A DNA stretch of 64,000 nucleotides from G963662605 sp963667005 (GTDB taxonomy: Bacteria; Bacteroidota; Ignavibacteria; Ignavibacteriales; Ignavibacteriaceae): assembly GCA_963667005.1 (NCBI GenBank), contig OY762937.1, forward strand, positions 1,984,001 to 2,048,000. Reading direction: 5' to 3'. The position numbers and the translations under genes were made by a program. The notes beneath the pieces are model-generated. The model saw only the letters and a list, made by a program, of their open reading frames with translations. It ran no database searches and was not told the DNA's origin. Positions 44,274-54,066 of the stretch are shown here, piece after piece (position 1 is the first letter of the stretch; each line of letters opens with the position of its first letter).

Positions 44274-45857
44274 TTATTGAAGTTTAGGCACAGTGAAAGT
44301 TATTTCTGTTCCTTGGTTGGGGGCCGATTCTATCTTCAGAGAGCCTCCATGTTTTTCAATCATTTCTTTACATAAAAGGACACCCAGCCCCGTGCCTTTT
44401 TCGCCATTTGTTCCGGGAGTTGTAAAATTTTCATCAAGAGATTGGAGTTTTTTCAACGCCTCAGCACTAATGCCGACACCATTATCTTTTACATGGATTT
44501 CCACTTGATGAGAGTCGGCAATTGCCGATAGGGAGATAGTCCCGCAGTTTCTTGTGAACTTAATAGAATTTGACAGAAGATTCTGGAATATGGATTTGAG
44601 CATGTTGATGTCAGCTGATACAAAGATATTCGGATCTATACTGTTTATAATGGTAATATTTTTGTTCTTAGCATTGTTAGAGAGTAGTGTCATTACTCCT
44701 AGGCTAATGCGGAACAGGTTTAATCCTGTGGGGTGAAAATCCATACGCCCAAGTTGAAGGCATGACCAATCAAGCAGATTCTGCAGCAAATCATATTCTT
44801 TGTTCAATAAATCCCGCAGCTGAATTATCATTTCTCTGCTTTCGCTGTCTTGAAGGTCGGTTTCCGGATCGGTAAGCAGTTCTGAAATACCTAACAGGGC
44901 AGTGAAGGGGCTTTTTAAATCATGTGCAATAATTGAAAAGAATCTATCTTTAGTTGCGTTTAACTCTTTCAGCTCATTATTCATTTTTTGAATTTCGAGT
45001 TCTGCCAGCTTACGCTTCGTAATGTCACGTGAAATTCCAAAGGTGCCTATGATATTCCCGTTTTTATCTAATAAAGGCATTTTTGTAGAGCTTACCCAGT
45101 GATTGCTATTATCTTTAAGCTGCTCCATCTCTTCCAGAGAGATTATTGATTCACCGGATTGTAAAATTTGTTGTTCGGTCTCAAAGGCTTGTCGTGCATG
45201 CTCATCGCCGAAAAGATCGAAATCGGTTTTACCTATAATATCATCAGGATTTGAAAAACCGTGTTTGTGTGCTTTTGCATTACTTACTTTCAGAAACCGG
45301 CTCTTCTTATCCTTAAAATAAATAGCGTCGGGGATGTTAGTCATTAGAGCCCTCATAAAAGCCTGCTCAAGAGTGCCTGAATCTCTGGCAGCTTTTCGAT
45401 CTATAATATCCCTTAACATCATTTCGAGAAGCTTAAATTTTTGGAGCATCTCATCCTCGGTAAACATCGGTATCTCGACTTGTAGAGGCTTTGGTAGATG
45501 TTTCAATTGGAAATTCTCTTCATTCAAAGAGAAAGGTCCTATAATCAATGAGCCGTATTTTCTTTCTAGGTAAATTATATCGGCTTTAACAGCATGAATG
45601 CCTTGGCGGCAGAGGAATGAAATGGGAAAGTTATTTGGAGAAAGCGAGACTGTAAGCTTAGAACAACTGGCACACTGTTCTCCTTCCTGAAGGAAGAAGT
45701 CTGAAAGATTAGAGTTCTGTCTGTGAATACCGCTCCGGACGATAGCCTCGCCATTACTGTCGAGCAATAGAATGCTCAGATGAAGATTATCATTTAACGA
45801 ATCACAAAGCCGGGTAAATTTAGTTACATCAATGAGCTCTGAAATGGCTGGGTTCAT
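44274..45857 (-). CDS. PocR-PAS sensor histidine kinase
   Basis: 527 residues, no obvious membrane helix, so probably cytoplasmic. Domains: PocR-type ligand-binding domain (about 10-155) with its Cys cluster (C62, C65, C83); a PAS domain (165-285, ending ISRDITKRK); a HisKA helix with phospho-acceptor H312 in IIAHDLKSP; and an HATPase domain with the N-box NLLSNSIKF, G1 DNGVGI and G2 GTGLG. PocR domains bind small carbon compounds. It ends against the adhesin terminator and faces away from the 46284 operon across a 426-base gap. Confidence 0.88.
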   Translation of the reverse strand: MNPAISELIDVTKFTRLCDSLNDNLHLSILLLDSNGEAIVRSGIHRQNSNLSDFFLQEGEQCASCSKLTVSLSPNNFPISFLCRQGIHAVKADIIYLERKYGSLIIGPFSLNEENFQLKHLPKPLQVEIPMFTEDEMLQKFKLLEMMLRDIIDRKAARDSGTLEQAFMRALMTNIPDAIYFKDKKSRFLKVSNAKAHKHGFSNPDDIIGKTDFDLFGDEHARQAFETEQQILQSGESIISLEEMEQLKDNSNHWVSSTKMPLLDKNGNIIGTFGISRDITKRKLAELEIQKMNNELKELNATKDRFFSIIAHDLKSPFTALLGISELLTDPETDLQDSESREMIIQLRDLLNKEYDLLQNLLDWSCLQLGRMDFHPTGLNLFRISLGVMTLLSNNAKNKNITIINSIDPNIFVSADINMLKSIFQNLLSNSIKFTRNCGTISLSAIADSHQVEIHVKDNGVGISAEALKKLQSLDENFTTPGTNGEKGTGLGVLLCKEMIEKHGGSLKIESAPNQGTEITFTVPKLQ

Positions 45858-46283
45858 GGTAAATCATTTTGTGAAAACTATATTAGTAATTAGCTACCCT
45901 GTTAGCAACACCCTTAGACATAAGAAATCTGCGAAAATGCAATTATTACAGTAAAATACCCTAAAAAAATCCAAAATTCAAAATGATTTTTATTCTTGCA
46001 GGCAAACGGGAGTATAAACCACCGATATTTTTGAACAGATTAAGATTTTGCTGAATATTTACTTAAAATAAAGTAAATATTGCGGAATGTGACTTAATTT
46101 TATGTAAAATTTGAAAAATCAATAATTTTTGTTGCTTGAGAGAATTGATTTTAGTAAAATTAACGTAATATATTTTATATTTTGTCATTCAAATGTCCTT
46201 GGTAGTCATACTTTATTAGAGTTTGTCTCCAACACGTGTTTTTATTTAATTAACATTCTATTTACTATCATCAGAGTCAATTT
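45858..46283. other. Divergent AT-rich regulatory region between two kinase loci
   Basis: 426 bases between divergent signalling genes. Very AT-rich, no gene. TATATTTTG near 46176 is one base longer than the TAnnTTTG element. No operator palindrome was recognised. Confidence 0.4.
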
Positions 46284-46817
46284 ATGAAATCCCCTAGTTA
46301 TAATTTTCGTCTATCCTATTTATCATTCGTCTTTCTTTTGATGGGCGTTTTGAGCATTTCTTTTGCTCAGGATAAGGTAATTGGCCAGGTATATTCCAAG
46401 GTCGAGGCAGATCAATTGTTTGGCCCGGTTTTGAAATCGATTACGGTACCTGTATCTGACTTGAACAAAATACTTTCACAATGTGATAAATATGTTATGT
46501 TTGACGTTGATATCTCCAGTGCAAAGGCTCAGGCAATTGCCACTGATGAAGCCAGAAGACCGCTTAACGGTTATGCTAAAACCATCAAACCCGAAAGAAT
46601 AATGCACAAATACAGCAAAAGCAAAGTGCAGGAACTTTTAACTAAATCAGGGTTGAGCACTTCTTCAACAGCTCCGATGCTCAAGAGTACAGAAGCCAAT
46701 GGTTCTACTCAATCGACAACTGTTACTTTTGAAATCCGTTCAAATGTATTTACTGTATCAACAGCAGCGTATACACTTGAAATGGCTCTGGGCTGTCCAC
46801 CAATGTGCGATTTATAA
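46284..46817 (+). CDS. Secreted protein of unknown function with C-terminal CPPMCDL
   Basis: 177 residues. Signal peptide (hydrophobic 12-27, cleavage expected after SFA near 28). The mature part is charged and helical in the middle, then a Ser/Thr-rich stretch (123-147) and a beta-like segment, and it ends with two Cys four residues apart (C171, C175) in the last seven residues. One more Cys is at 67. I recognise no family. A membrane protein begins 9 bases after its stop and a hybrid kinase follows, suggesting a sensing unit (inference). Confidence 0.7.
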   Translation: MKSPSYNFRLSYLSFVFLLMGVLSISFAQDKVIGQVYSKVEADQLFGPVLKSITVPVSDLNKILSQCDKYVMFDVDISSAKAQAIATDEARRPLNGYAKTIKPERIMHKYSKSKVQELLTKSGLSTSSTAPMLKSTEANGSTQSTTVTFEIRSNVFTVSTAAYTLEMALGCPPMCDL

Positions 46818-46826
46818 GATATATTC

Positions 46827-47408
46827 ATGATTCTAGTTCTATTAGGAAATTTAGAGAATCTTTTATGGGTGTTTCCGGCGTTCAGACAATCCAAAGGACG
46901 GTATGCAGTATTTTTTATATTACTCGCTTTGGAGGGATTATTATCAAGTTTGATTCGCGTGTATCATATACCTAATATTATTAATTATCTGCACGTCGGA
47001 ACATCATTTTTATTGCCACTTTGCTTGCTTGAGAGAAATCGTAAAAGCGCCTTTGAGTATGTCTATATGATTATTGCAATTCTCATCATGGCCTTAATTA
47101 TTCCTGAACATAAAATTGCATTAGTGGTTGTTACTTTGATCTTATTGCATTCATTTATTTTAACGGTTTTTTTAAAAGATTTTGTGTGGGAGACTGTCGT
47201 TAATAAATCGTTGGATGTATATTTTATAATGCTCGTAATGTATGAACTCTCGATTCTTGTGAGACTATTTTATGCAGCTAATGGCACTTCACTGGGGTTG
47301 TATTATTATGTTATACTGCTTATCTTAGAAATTTTTATTGGTATCTTTTTTACCATCTTCAGGGAGAATAATCCGAAGCTTCAAATTCAACTGAAATTTC
47401 GTGAGTAG
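46827..47408 (+). CDS. Polytopic membrane protein of unknown function
   Basis: 193 residues, mostly hydrophobic, with about six predicted membrane helices and a short basic C-terminal tail (NPKLQIQLKFRE). No motif recognised. Its position between the secreted CPPMC protein and the hybrid kinase makes it a candidate sensory or transport partner, similar in shape to the membrane part of 7TM sensor kinases but encoded as a separate gene. Confidence 0.65.
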   Translation: MILVLLGNLENLLWVFPAFRQSKGRYAVFFILLALEGLLSSLIRVYHIPNIINYLHVGTSFLLPLCLLERNRKSAFEYVYMIIAILIMALIIPEHKIALVVVTLILLHSFILTVFLKDFVWETVVNKSLDVYFIMLVMYELSILVRLFYAANGTSLGLYYYVILLILEIFIGIFFTIFRENNPKLQIQLKFRE

Positions 47409-47442
47409 GTTTTATCTCTAATTTTTGCTGATTGGATAAAAA

Positions 47443-49083
47443 ATGGATATGTTTTTCAGTACACATAATCCGCTATTCTTCCTATTAATAGCGATCTTCA
47501 TTATTCTTGCAATAACATATTTATTTATCCAGTATTTCCTTATTCCGCAACAAAGAAAATACTCCATTGAGAAAAAGGAAATTGAGTTACGTAACGAAAA
47601 GAAGGTAGCTCTTTTTACCACTCTTAGCCCGAATCCGGTTATCCGTTTTGACAGAAACGGAAAAATATTGTTAACCAATCACGCCGGACTTGAACTAACC
47701 GAACGCGGCACCCCTGTAGGCATGAGTATACAAGAACTCATCCCTGATCTTAGAGGTTTGGATTTAACAAGAATCATTGACAATGTAGAAGAGTTTTCAC
47801 TCGATGCTATGTTGGGTGGCAAAGAGTTTAGTATATATATAAAAGGAATCCCTGAATCCAACTTCGGTCATATCTATTTGTACGATATTACAGAACGCAA
47901 GAAAGCCATTGAAGCGCTTATTGCGGCGAAGGAAAAAGCTGAAGAGATGGATAGGTTGAAAACAAATTTCCTTGCCAATATGAGTCATGAATTACGAACC
48001 CCGCTGATTGGTATACTTGGTTTCTCGGAAATGTTGACTGAGAATCTTGCCGGGACACCTGACGAAGAATTTGCAAAGGTTATTTATACCAGCGGGAACA
48101 GACTGCACGAGACACTAAATAAGATCCTGGATTTGACACAGATTGAGTCGCAGAAATTAACGGTCAATAAATCAGAAATTGAGGTTGTTAAAAAGTTAAC
48201 CGAAGAAGTTAAGCTTTTTGAGAAGGCTGCCGAACAAAAAGGTTTGGCACTAAAAATTGAATCGAATGCGGATTATATTGTCGCGGAATTAGACGAAACA
48301 TTATTACGCCAGATAATTAACAATCTACTGAGCAATGCCATTAAATATACCAATCACGGCAGCATTACTGTTAAACTGAAAAGCGAACAAACTCCGGAAA
48401 CCGGCATCATTCAAATAGCAATTTCGGATACGGGAATTGGAATTTCCAAACAGAATCAGATGTATATTTGGGAGGCTTTCAGACAGGAGAGTGAAGGTTT
48501 CGGCAGAGCTTTTGAAGGAACTGGATTAGGACTTACTATCGCAAAGAAATTTATTGAAAAACTGGGCGGGGAGATATTGCTGGAAAGCGAAGAAGGCAAG
48601 GGCTCTACATTTACAATCAAAATTCCTTGCAAGGTTATATCGGTTAACTCAAAAAATAGCGTTATTGAACCCAGCATAGATAAAATCGAAACCATGACCT
48701 CTGGCGCTACCGCTGAAACATTTCACATACTCTATGTTGATGATGACCGGTTTGCCTCAAATCTGGTAAAAATTTATTTAAAGAATCTATGTGTTGTTGA
48801 TATTGCCTGTGATAGCGACAGCGCTATTGAAAATGTTAAACGCAGAAAATATGATGCAATATTGATGGATATTAATCTGGGCATGGGTAAATCAGGTTTA
48901 GAAACAATGGACATGATTCGCGGCATGAAGAATTATGCAGACACACCAATAGTCGCTATTACAGCATACGCTATGGTGGGCGATAGGGAACACTTCTTAA
49001 GTAAAGGTTTTTCCCATTACATTTCTAAGCCATTTGATAAAAACCAGATATACATGCTCATTCAGGGAATACTTAAAGCGTAG
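47443..49083 (+). CDS. Hybrid sensor histidine kinase / response regulator
   Basis: 546 residues. One N-terminal membrane helix (about 8-30), a PAS-like domain (55-150, ending YDITERKKA), a HisKA helix with H182 in NMSHELRTPL, an HATPase domain (NLLSNAIKY, DTGIGI, GTGLGL), then a C-terminal receiver domain with acidic pocket VDDD (about 431-434), phospho-acceptor D476 in ILMDINL, and the conserved lysine in SKPF. No output DNA-binding domain, so the phosphoryl group passes on to another protein. Third gene of the 46284-49083 unit; its end lies 11 bases from the convergent PBP gene. Confidence 0.92.
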   Translation: MDMFFSTHNPLFFLLIAIFIILAITYLFIQYFLIPQQRKYSIEKKEIELRNEKKVALFTTLSPNPVIRFDRNGKILLTNHAGLELTERGTPVGMSIQELIPDLRGLDLTRIIDNVEEFSLDAMLGGKEFSIYIKGIPESNFGHIYLYDITERKKAIEALIAAKEKAEEMDRLKTNFLANMSHELRTPLIGILGFSEMLTENLAGTPDEEFAKVIYTSGNRLHETLNKILDLTQIESQKLTVNKSEIEVVKKLTEEVKLFEKAAEQKGLALKIESNADYIVAELDETLLRQIINNLLSNAIKYTNHGSITVKLKSEQTPETGIIQIAISDTGIGISKQNQMYIWEAFRQESEGFGRAFEGTGLGLTIAKKFIEKLGGEILLESEEGKGSTFTIKIPCKVISVNSKNSVIEPSIDKIETMTSGATAETFHILYVDDDRFASNLVKIYLKNLCVVDIACDSDSAIENVKRRKYDAILMDINLGMGKSGLETMDMIRGMKNYADTPIVAITAYAMVGDREHFLSKGFSHYISKPFDKNQIYMLIQGILKA

Positions 49084-49094
49084 AAATTATTCGG

Positions 49095-51005
49095 CTATTT
49101 ATGCAGCAAACATGGCGGAGGAAGTTTTTCTGAATTAACCGGAAGTATTTCTCTGTGCTTACATGATGAGTTGGCTAAATCTCCGCTATCAGTACAAATT
49201 TCTTTATACTGTATTGTAGAAGGCTGCGGATAATTTTGATCCGCTGTTTTTCCATCCCGTCGAGCAATAGAGGCCATCATTCTACCCCAGATCGGGGCGC
49301 ATGCAGTGCCGCCATACTGAAAACCTCCACCTAATTTATATCTCGGATCATCATACCCTATCCATATTGTGGTAGTAAGTGTCCTTGAATAACCCGCAAA
49401 CCAGGCATCTGTCGAATTCTGCGATGTACCTGTTTTCCCTGCCGCAAATCCTTTGTAGTATTTTCTTACTGATGTTGCAGTGCCGCTGTCAACAACTGTT
49501 TCAAAAGCCTTGGTTAATAAGTAGCATGTTGCCGAATCAAGTACGGTTGTGGTTTGTGCACTGCCGTTGTAATATACTCTGCCATTTTTATCTTCAATCT
49601 TTATAATTGAGTAAGGTTTGGCATACGTACCCTCAGAGGCAAACACCTGATATGCCGATACCATTTCAAGTGGTGAAACTTCAGCTGTCCCTAAGGCTAT
49701 GGACGGGAAGGGGGGGATAAAAGACTGAATGCCCATTTCGTGCGCGAAAGCAGCTACAGAATCTGGTGTTGTAATATTTGTAATTGCGTATGCAGCGGCA
49801 AGGTTTACGGAATGTTGAATCGCTGTCTCCATTGGAATGAAGTGTCCCGTATATGTTTCTTCCGAGTTTTCCGGCCGCCATTCGGTGGCTTTGCCCGAGT
49901 CAATAACAATTGGGGCGTCAAGTAATGGTGTCGCCAATGATGCACCGTTTCTGAGCATGCTACCGTATAGAAAGGCCTTGAACGAAGAACCGGGTTGGCG
50001 CCGGATCTGGACTGCACGGTTTAATCCCCGTGCATCTGCTCCAGGATTTCCACCGATCATACTGCGAATCATACCAGTTCCGTTTTCTAAGGTCACCAAA
50101 CCGATTTGCGCAGATTTCATACCCGAAGGGAAATTATTCCACTGCGCCTGAACAGCGTCCTCCGCTGCTTTCTGCATATCATAATTCAGAGTTGTGGTTA
50201 TCACCATTTCATCTGTGTTAAGATGCTTTCCGTATGGAGACAAAATCTCAATTGCTTCTTTTCTTACAGTCTCTAAGAATTGCTTGCCGAGATGCAGATT
50301 TAATTTAATTCCTAGAGGCGCTTTAGCAAATTTTGTATAATCCTGAGATGATATTTTTCCGACCTCAAGCAAATTATGCAGAACTTCATTTCTTCTTTTC
50401 AGGAGCCTGTCAGAGTGCTTTGCCGGATCATATAAACCCGGATTCTGGAGAATGCCGACAAGTGCGGCACTTTCCGTAATGCTTAATTTGTCCGGTGTCT
50501 TTCCGAAATATTCTTCAGCTGCCGCCCAGATGCCATATACGCTGTGCCCAAAATAGCAAACATTTAAATACATAAGCAGGATTTGATCTTTGCTGTATTT
50601 TTTTTCGAGCTGCTGCGCCATCTCAATTTGTGTCAACTTCCGGGACAATGTTTTTTCATTGCTGAGAAATAAATTTTTAACGCATTGCATTGTGATAGTA
50701 CTGCCGCCCTGTGTTGAGCCGGTCAGTGTTTTAAATATACTTCTTGCAAGACCTTTATATGAAACGCCATTGTGGTTATAAAAATCGCGGTCTTCAGTTG
50801 CAACCAATCCCCAGACTACCCATTTTGAAATATATCCGGTACTGCGTACATCTACTCTGTTTTTTTCACCGAAGTAGCCGATGACTTTTCCGTCAGAGGA
50901 GACGACATGGCTTGCGTAACTAATTCGTACGGGAGGAAGATCCTGACTGAAGATGAATGAGGTTAATAAAAACAGTAATCCAAACGAGCGTATAATTTTA
51001 TTCAT
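49095..51005 (-). CDS. Bifunctional penicillin-binding protein (class A)
   Basis: Polymerises and cross-links peptidoglycan in the periplasm. Seen: an N-terminal hydrophobic signal/anchor; a GT51 domain with the catalytic ATEDRDFYNHNG and TQGGSTITMQ; and a transpeptidase domain with SxxK in PGSSFKAF, SxN in HSVNLA and the KTG box AGKTGTSQNS. 636 residues, shorter than E. coli PBP1A. The tail has Cys residues (CTDSG...SSCKH...PPPCLLHK) as in several class A PBPs. Which PBP1 subgroup is unclear. Confidence 0.9.
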   Translation of the reverse strand: MNKIIRSFGLLFLLTSFIFSQDLPPVRISYASHVVSSDGKVIGYFGEKNRVDVRSTGYISKWVVWGLVATEDRDFYNHNGVSYKGLARSIFKTLTGSTQGGSTITMQCVKNLFLSNEKTLSRKLTQIEMAQQLEKKYSKDQILLMYLNVCYFGHSVYGIWAAAEEYFGKTPDKLSITESAALVGILQNPGLYDPAKHSDRLLKRRNEVLHNLLEVGKISSQDYTKFAKAPLGIKLNLHLGKQFLETVRKEAIEILSPYGKHLNTDEMVITTTLNYDMQKAAEDAVQAQWNNFPSGMKSAQIGLVTLENGTGMIRSMIGGNPGADARGLNRAVQIRRQPGSSFKAFLYGSMLRNGASLATPLLDAPIVIDSGKATEWRPENSEETYTGHFIPMETAIQHSVNLAAAYAITNITTPDSVAAFAHEMGIQSFIPPFPSIALGTAEVSPLEMVSAYQVFASEGTYAKPYSIIKIEDKNGRVYYNGSAQTTTVLDSATCYLLTKAFETVVDSGTATSVRKYYKGFAAGKTGTSQNSTDAWFAGYSRTLTTTIWIGYDDPRYKLGGGFQYGGTACAPIWGRMMASIARRDGKTADQNYPQPSTIQYKEICTDSGDLANSSCKHREILPVNSEKLPPPCLLHK

Positions 51006-51153
51006 TGATTAATCGTCGAAATAAAAATAATTTACCAAATAAAAATACTAAAAAGTCGCATATTTGGGATGTTGGGGATTACTTTTTGCTATGCATATCG
51101 CTCGTGATATGTAATGAACAGGTTTATGTAACATATTTGTTGGAATCAGAATA

Positions 51154-53310
51154 TTGAAAAATGCATTAGCTTTCGTAATTGTGATATTTATTGCAAGTCT
51201 GCCTATAAATGCACAGTCACATATTGTAATCAAAGTCTCCGATAGTAAAACAAAAGAAGCCATTATTGGTGCAAGTGTTGTGGTAAAGGGCACTATAAAA
51301 GGGGGGATTACCGATACTTCCGGTAATGTCACAATAACCGGTATTTCCCATGCGGGGTGCAATCTTGTAATTAGTTGTGTCGGCTACACAAAATCCGAAG
51401 TACAAATTTCCGCTGAGAAGATAAAATCGGAAATGACTCAGGAAATCCTGCTTGAGCCTGAAACAGCCAATCTGGGTGAAGTTACCATAACTGCTATGCG
51501 AAACAATTCCCGTATTGAAGACACTCCGACAAATGTGGAGGTGTTGGGACAGGAGGAAATGACTGAGGAAGGTTCCATCAAACCGGGAAATATTGCAAGT
51601 TTGCTTGGTGATATTGCGGGTATTCAGATGCAGCAAACCTCCGAGACCTCGGGAAACATGAACGCACGGGTACAGGGAATGAATGGACGTTACACGCAGA
51701 TTTTGAGAGACGGAATGCCGCTCTTCGGAGGATATTCCGGCAGTTTTAGTTTACTGCAAATTCCTCCTGCTGATTTGCGGCAGATTGAGATCATTAAAGG
51801 TACTTCATCAACATTGTTTGGCGGCGGGGCAATAAGCGGAATTATTAATTTAGTTTCAAAAAAGCCCGGTAAAAAAACGGAAGGTACTTTTACTATTAAC
51901 CAAACCACCTTAAACGAGACAGATATTAACGGTTTCGTTTCAGGAAAAACCTCCGATGTTGGGTATACGTTTTTTGCCGGATTTGTAGGTCAAAAAGCCG
52001 AGGACGTAAACAAGGATAGTTTTTCAGATGTGCCGAAGGTGCGAAATTATTCGATTCACCCAAGGCTGTTTTTTGACTTTGAAAATAACACAACATTGTC
52101 AATTGGCTTGGCGAGTTCATACGAAGAACGCAGAGGTGGTGATATGTATGTATTGAGCAACAGTGTCAACGCCGCGCATACATATTTTATTAATCATCGG
52201 TCAGCACGCAACAATGCAGATTTCAATTTTGAAAAGATTTATGATAATGGAGCTATGCTTAATTGCAAGGCAACAGCCGGAGTACTTAACAGAAGTATTG
52301 AAACGCCTTCATACTTCTTTCAAGGCCATCAATTAGATTATTATGGAGAAGCTTCCTATTATCTACCAGGGATAGTCAGTGACTTTGTTTTTGGCGTTTC
52401 TGCCAATGGCGCAAACTTTACGAAGTCGAGAGGACAGGGCATTGGCATCAACGACAGCAAACTTCATACAACCGGACTTTTTGTTCAGAACAATACAAAA
52501 ATAACTGAAAAGTTTTCGGTCGAATCAGGACTCCGGTTTGATTTTAATTCAAACGACAATGGATTTCTGCTGCCAAGATTATCATTTATGTATAAAATTA
52601 CACCTGAATGCTATTTGCGTTTGAATGGTGGATTGGGTTACAAGGTTCCCGATGCGTTTTCTTATATTGACGAAGAGACTGAATTGGGTATCTATAAAGA
52701 ATCAGTCCTCAAAGCAGAGCGGGCAGGGAATGTGAATTTTGATGTTAACTACAGTATCCCATTTGATAAAACAACCACATTGACCTTGGACCAGTCATTT
52801 TTCTACACACAGTTAAATCAGCCTATAGAAAAACAAGTGGCCGGCGGAACGGAAACACTTGTCAATATGAATAAGCCGGTTGAAAGTTACGGCGCACAAA
52901 CATACGCCCGTTTAGTGGTTGACGAACTTGAATTCTATCTATCCTATGTTTACACGCATGCCACAAAAAAATATGATTCTTTGAATCCGACATTTTTAGC
53001 TACTCCGGAGCACAATGCTGCAGTAATGGTCATGCTCGATTTAGAAGATGGATGGCGGCTCGGTGTTGAATCCTCCTATTATGGTAGACAATTGATTGAA
53101 AATAATGAAAAATCCCCAGCTTATGTTTTTGCTGCTGTGATGATGGCCAAAGATTTAGGAAACTTTACTTTTGTACTGAATTGCGAAAATGTCTTCGATT
53201 ACCGTCAAAAAGATTATATGACACTGGTTGGCACAACTCCTGTATTTAAAGCATTATGGGCTCCGATTGACGGCAGAGTCGCCAATCTATCTGTAAACTA
53301 TCACATCTAA
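51154..53310 (+). CDS. TonB-dependent outer-membrane receptor
   Basis: 718 residues. Signal peptide (1-20, ending NAQ); a carboxypeptidase-regulatory-like beta domain (about 22-105); a plug domain (about 112-240) containing LRDGMPLFGGYSG and IEIIKGTSSTLFGGGAISGIINLVSKKP, typical of TonB receptors; and a beta-barrel to the C-terminus. Such proteins import siderophores, cobalamin, oligosaccharides or metals using TonB. No partner gene indicates the substrate, and no riboswitch was seen upstream. TTG start with a GGA-rich upstream region. Confidence 0.9.
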   Translation: MKNALAFVIVIFIASLPINAQSHIVIKVSDSKTKEAIIGASVVVKGTIKGGITDTSGNVTITGISHAGCNLVISCVGYTKSEVQISAEKIKSEMTQEILLEPETANLGEVTITAMRNNSRIEDTPTNVEVLGQEEMTEEGSIKPGNIASLLGDIAGIQMQQTSETSGNMNARVQGMNGRYTQILRDGMPLFGGYSGSFSLLQIPPADLRQIEIIKGTSSTLFGGGAISGIINLVSKKPGKKTEGTFTINQTTLNETDINGFVSGKTSDVGYTFFAGFVGQKAEDVNKDSFSDVPKVRNYSIHPRLFFDFENNTTLSIGLASSYEERRGGDMYVLSNSVNAAHTYFINHRSARNNADFNFEKIYDNGAMLNCKATAGVLNRSIETPSYFFQGHQLDYYGEASYYLPGIVSDFVFGVSANGANFTKSRGQGIGINDSKLHTTGLFVQNNTKITEKFSVESGLRFDFNSNDNGFLLPRLSFMYKITPECYLRLNGGLGYKVPDAFSYIDEETELGIYKESVLKAERAGNVNFDVNYSIPFDKTTTLTLDQSFFYTQLNQPIEKQVAGGTETLVNMNKPVESYGAQTYARLVVDELEFYLSYVYTHATKKYDSLNPTFLATPEHNAAVMVMLDLEDGWRLGVESSYYGRQLIENNEKSPAYVFAAVMMAKDLGNFTFVLNCENVFDYRQKDYMTLVGTTPVFKALWAPIDGRVANLSVNYHI

Positions 53311-53401
53311 GTGATGAAACTTTAAGGAACCGCTTTCTGGAGAACTGCGGATGCATTATTTTATCGGTGACAAATTGATTAATTAGTGGCACGGAGTTCC
53401 A

Positions 53402-54064
53402 TTGGATAAAGAGATCAAGGCAGTTGCCGAAGAAATCATTGCGACCGGCAAAAGGATATACGATAAAGGATTTGTCGCCTCAAACGATGGCAACATAAGT
53501 GTCCGTCTCCCGGATAACCGGGTTTTAGTGACCCCATCCGGCGTTAGTAAGGGGTTTATGCAGCCGTCAGATCTGATATTGACAGACATGCATGGGAACA
53601 TTATCGAGGGAAACAAAAAGCCCTCTTCAGAATTACTGATGCATCTTACCGTGTACAATGAACGTCAGGATATACGCGGCATTTGCCATGCACATACTCC
53701 ATATGCAACCGCCTTTGCTGTGGCCGGTATCCCAATAAACGAGCCAGCGCTATCAGAGGTGCTCATTTCTTTGGGCACTGTTCCTCTGGTGCCATTCGGA
53801 GTTACAGGTACATCTGAATTATCTGATAATCTCAGGCCGTATGTAAAAAATCATAATGCTTTTCTTTTGGCTAATCATGGGGCACTGGCAATTGGCAAAG
53901 ACCTTCTAACCTCTTACTACAATCTTGAAACTCTGGAACACACCGCGCATATCTTATTCTTAGCAAGACAACTTGGCGGTATTAAAACGTTTACACCTGA
54001 ACAAATTCAGAAACTTATTGAACGGCGTGATGACTTCGGCATTGACCGGGAATTAGGAATGTGA
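53402..54064 (+). CDS. Class II aldolase/adducin family protein
   Basis: 220 residues. Zinc aldolase fold seen in L-fuculose-1-phosphate and L-ribulose-5-phosphate enzymes. Motifs: SNDGNISVRLPDNRVLVTPSG near 28-48, HAHTPYATAFA near 99 (metal His-His) and LLANHGALAIG near 157 (third His). TTG start with GGAG about 8 bases upstream. The stop lies within a few bases of the pectinesterase-like gene, so they are probably translated together. Substrate unknown. Confidence 0.85.
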   Translation: MDKEIKAVAEEIIATGKRIYDKGFVASNDGNISVRLPDNRVLVTPSGVSKGFMQPSDLILTDMHGNIIEGNKKPSSELLMHLTVYNERQDIRGICHAHTPYATAFAVAGIPINEPALSEVLISLGTVPLVPFGVTGTSELSDNLRPYVKNHNAFLLANHGALAIGKDLLTSYYNLETLEHTAHILFLARQLGGIKTFTPEQIQKLIERRDDFGIDRELGM

Positions 54065-54066
54065 AT

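Noticed and set aside
44554..44736. Small plus-strand frame inside the PocR kinase
   Set aside because: Antisense shadow of a strong kinase gene; no start signal.
50990..51153. Cobalamin riboswitch ahead of the TonB receptor
   Set aside because: The gap is only about 150 bases and no B12-box-like conserved sequence was found.
53391..53404. TGGCACGG before the aldolase gene as a third sigma-54 site
   Set aside because: No -12 element at the right distance; it overlaps the ribosome site.
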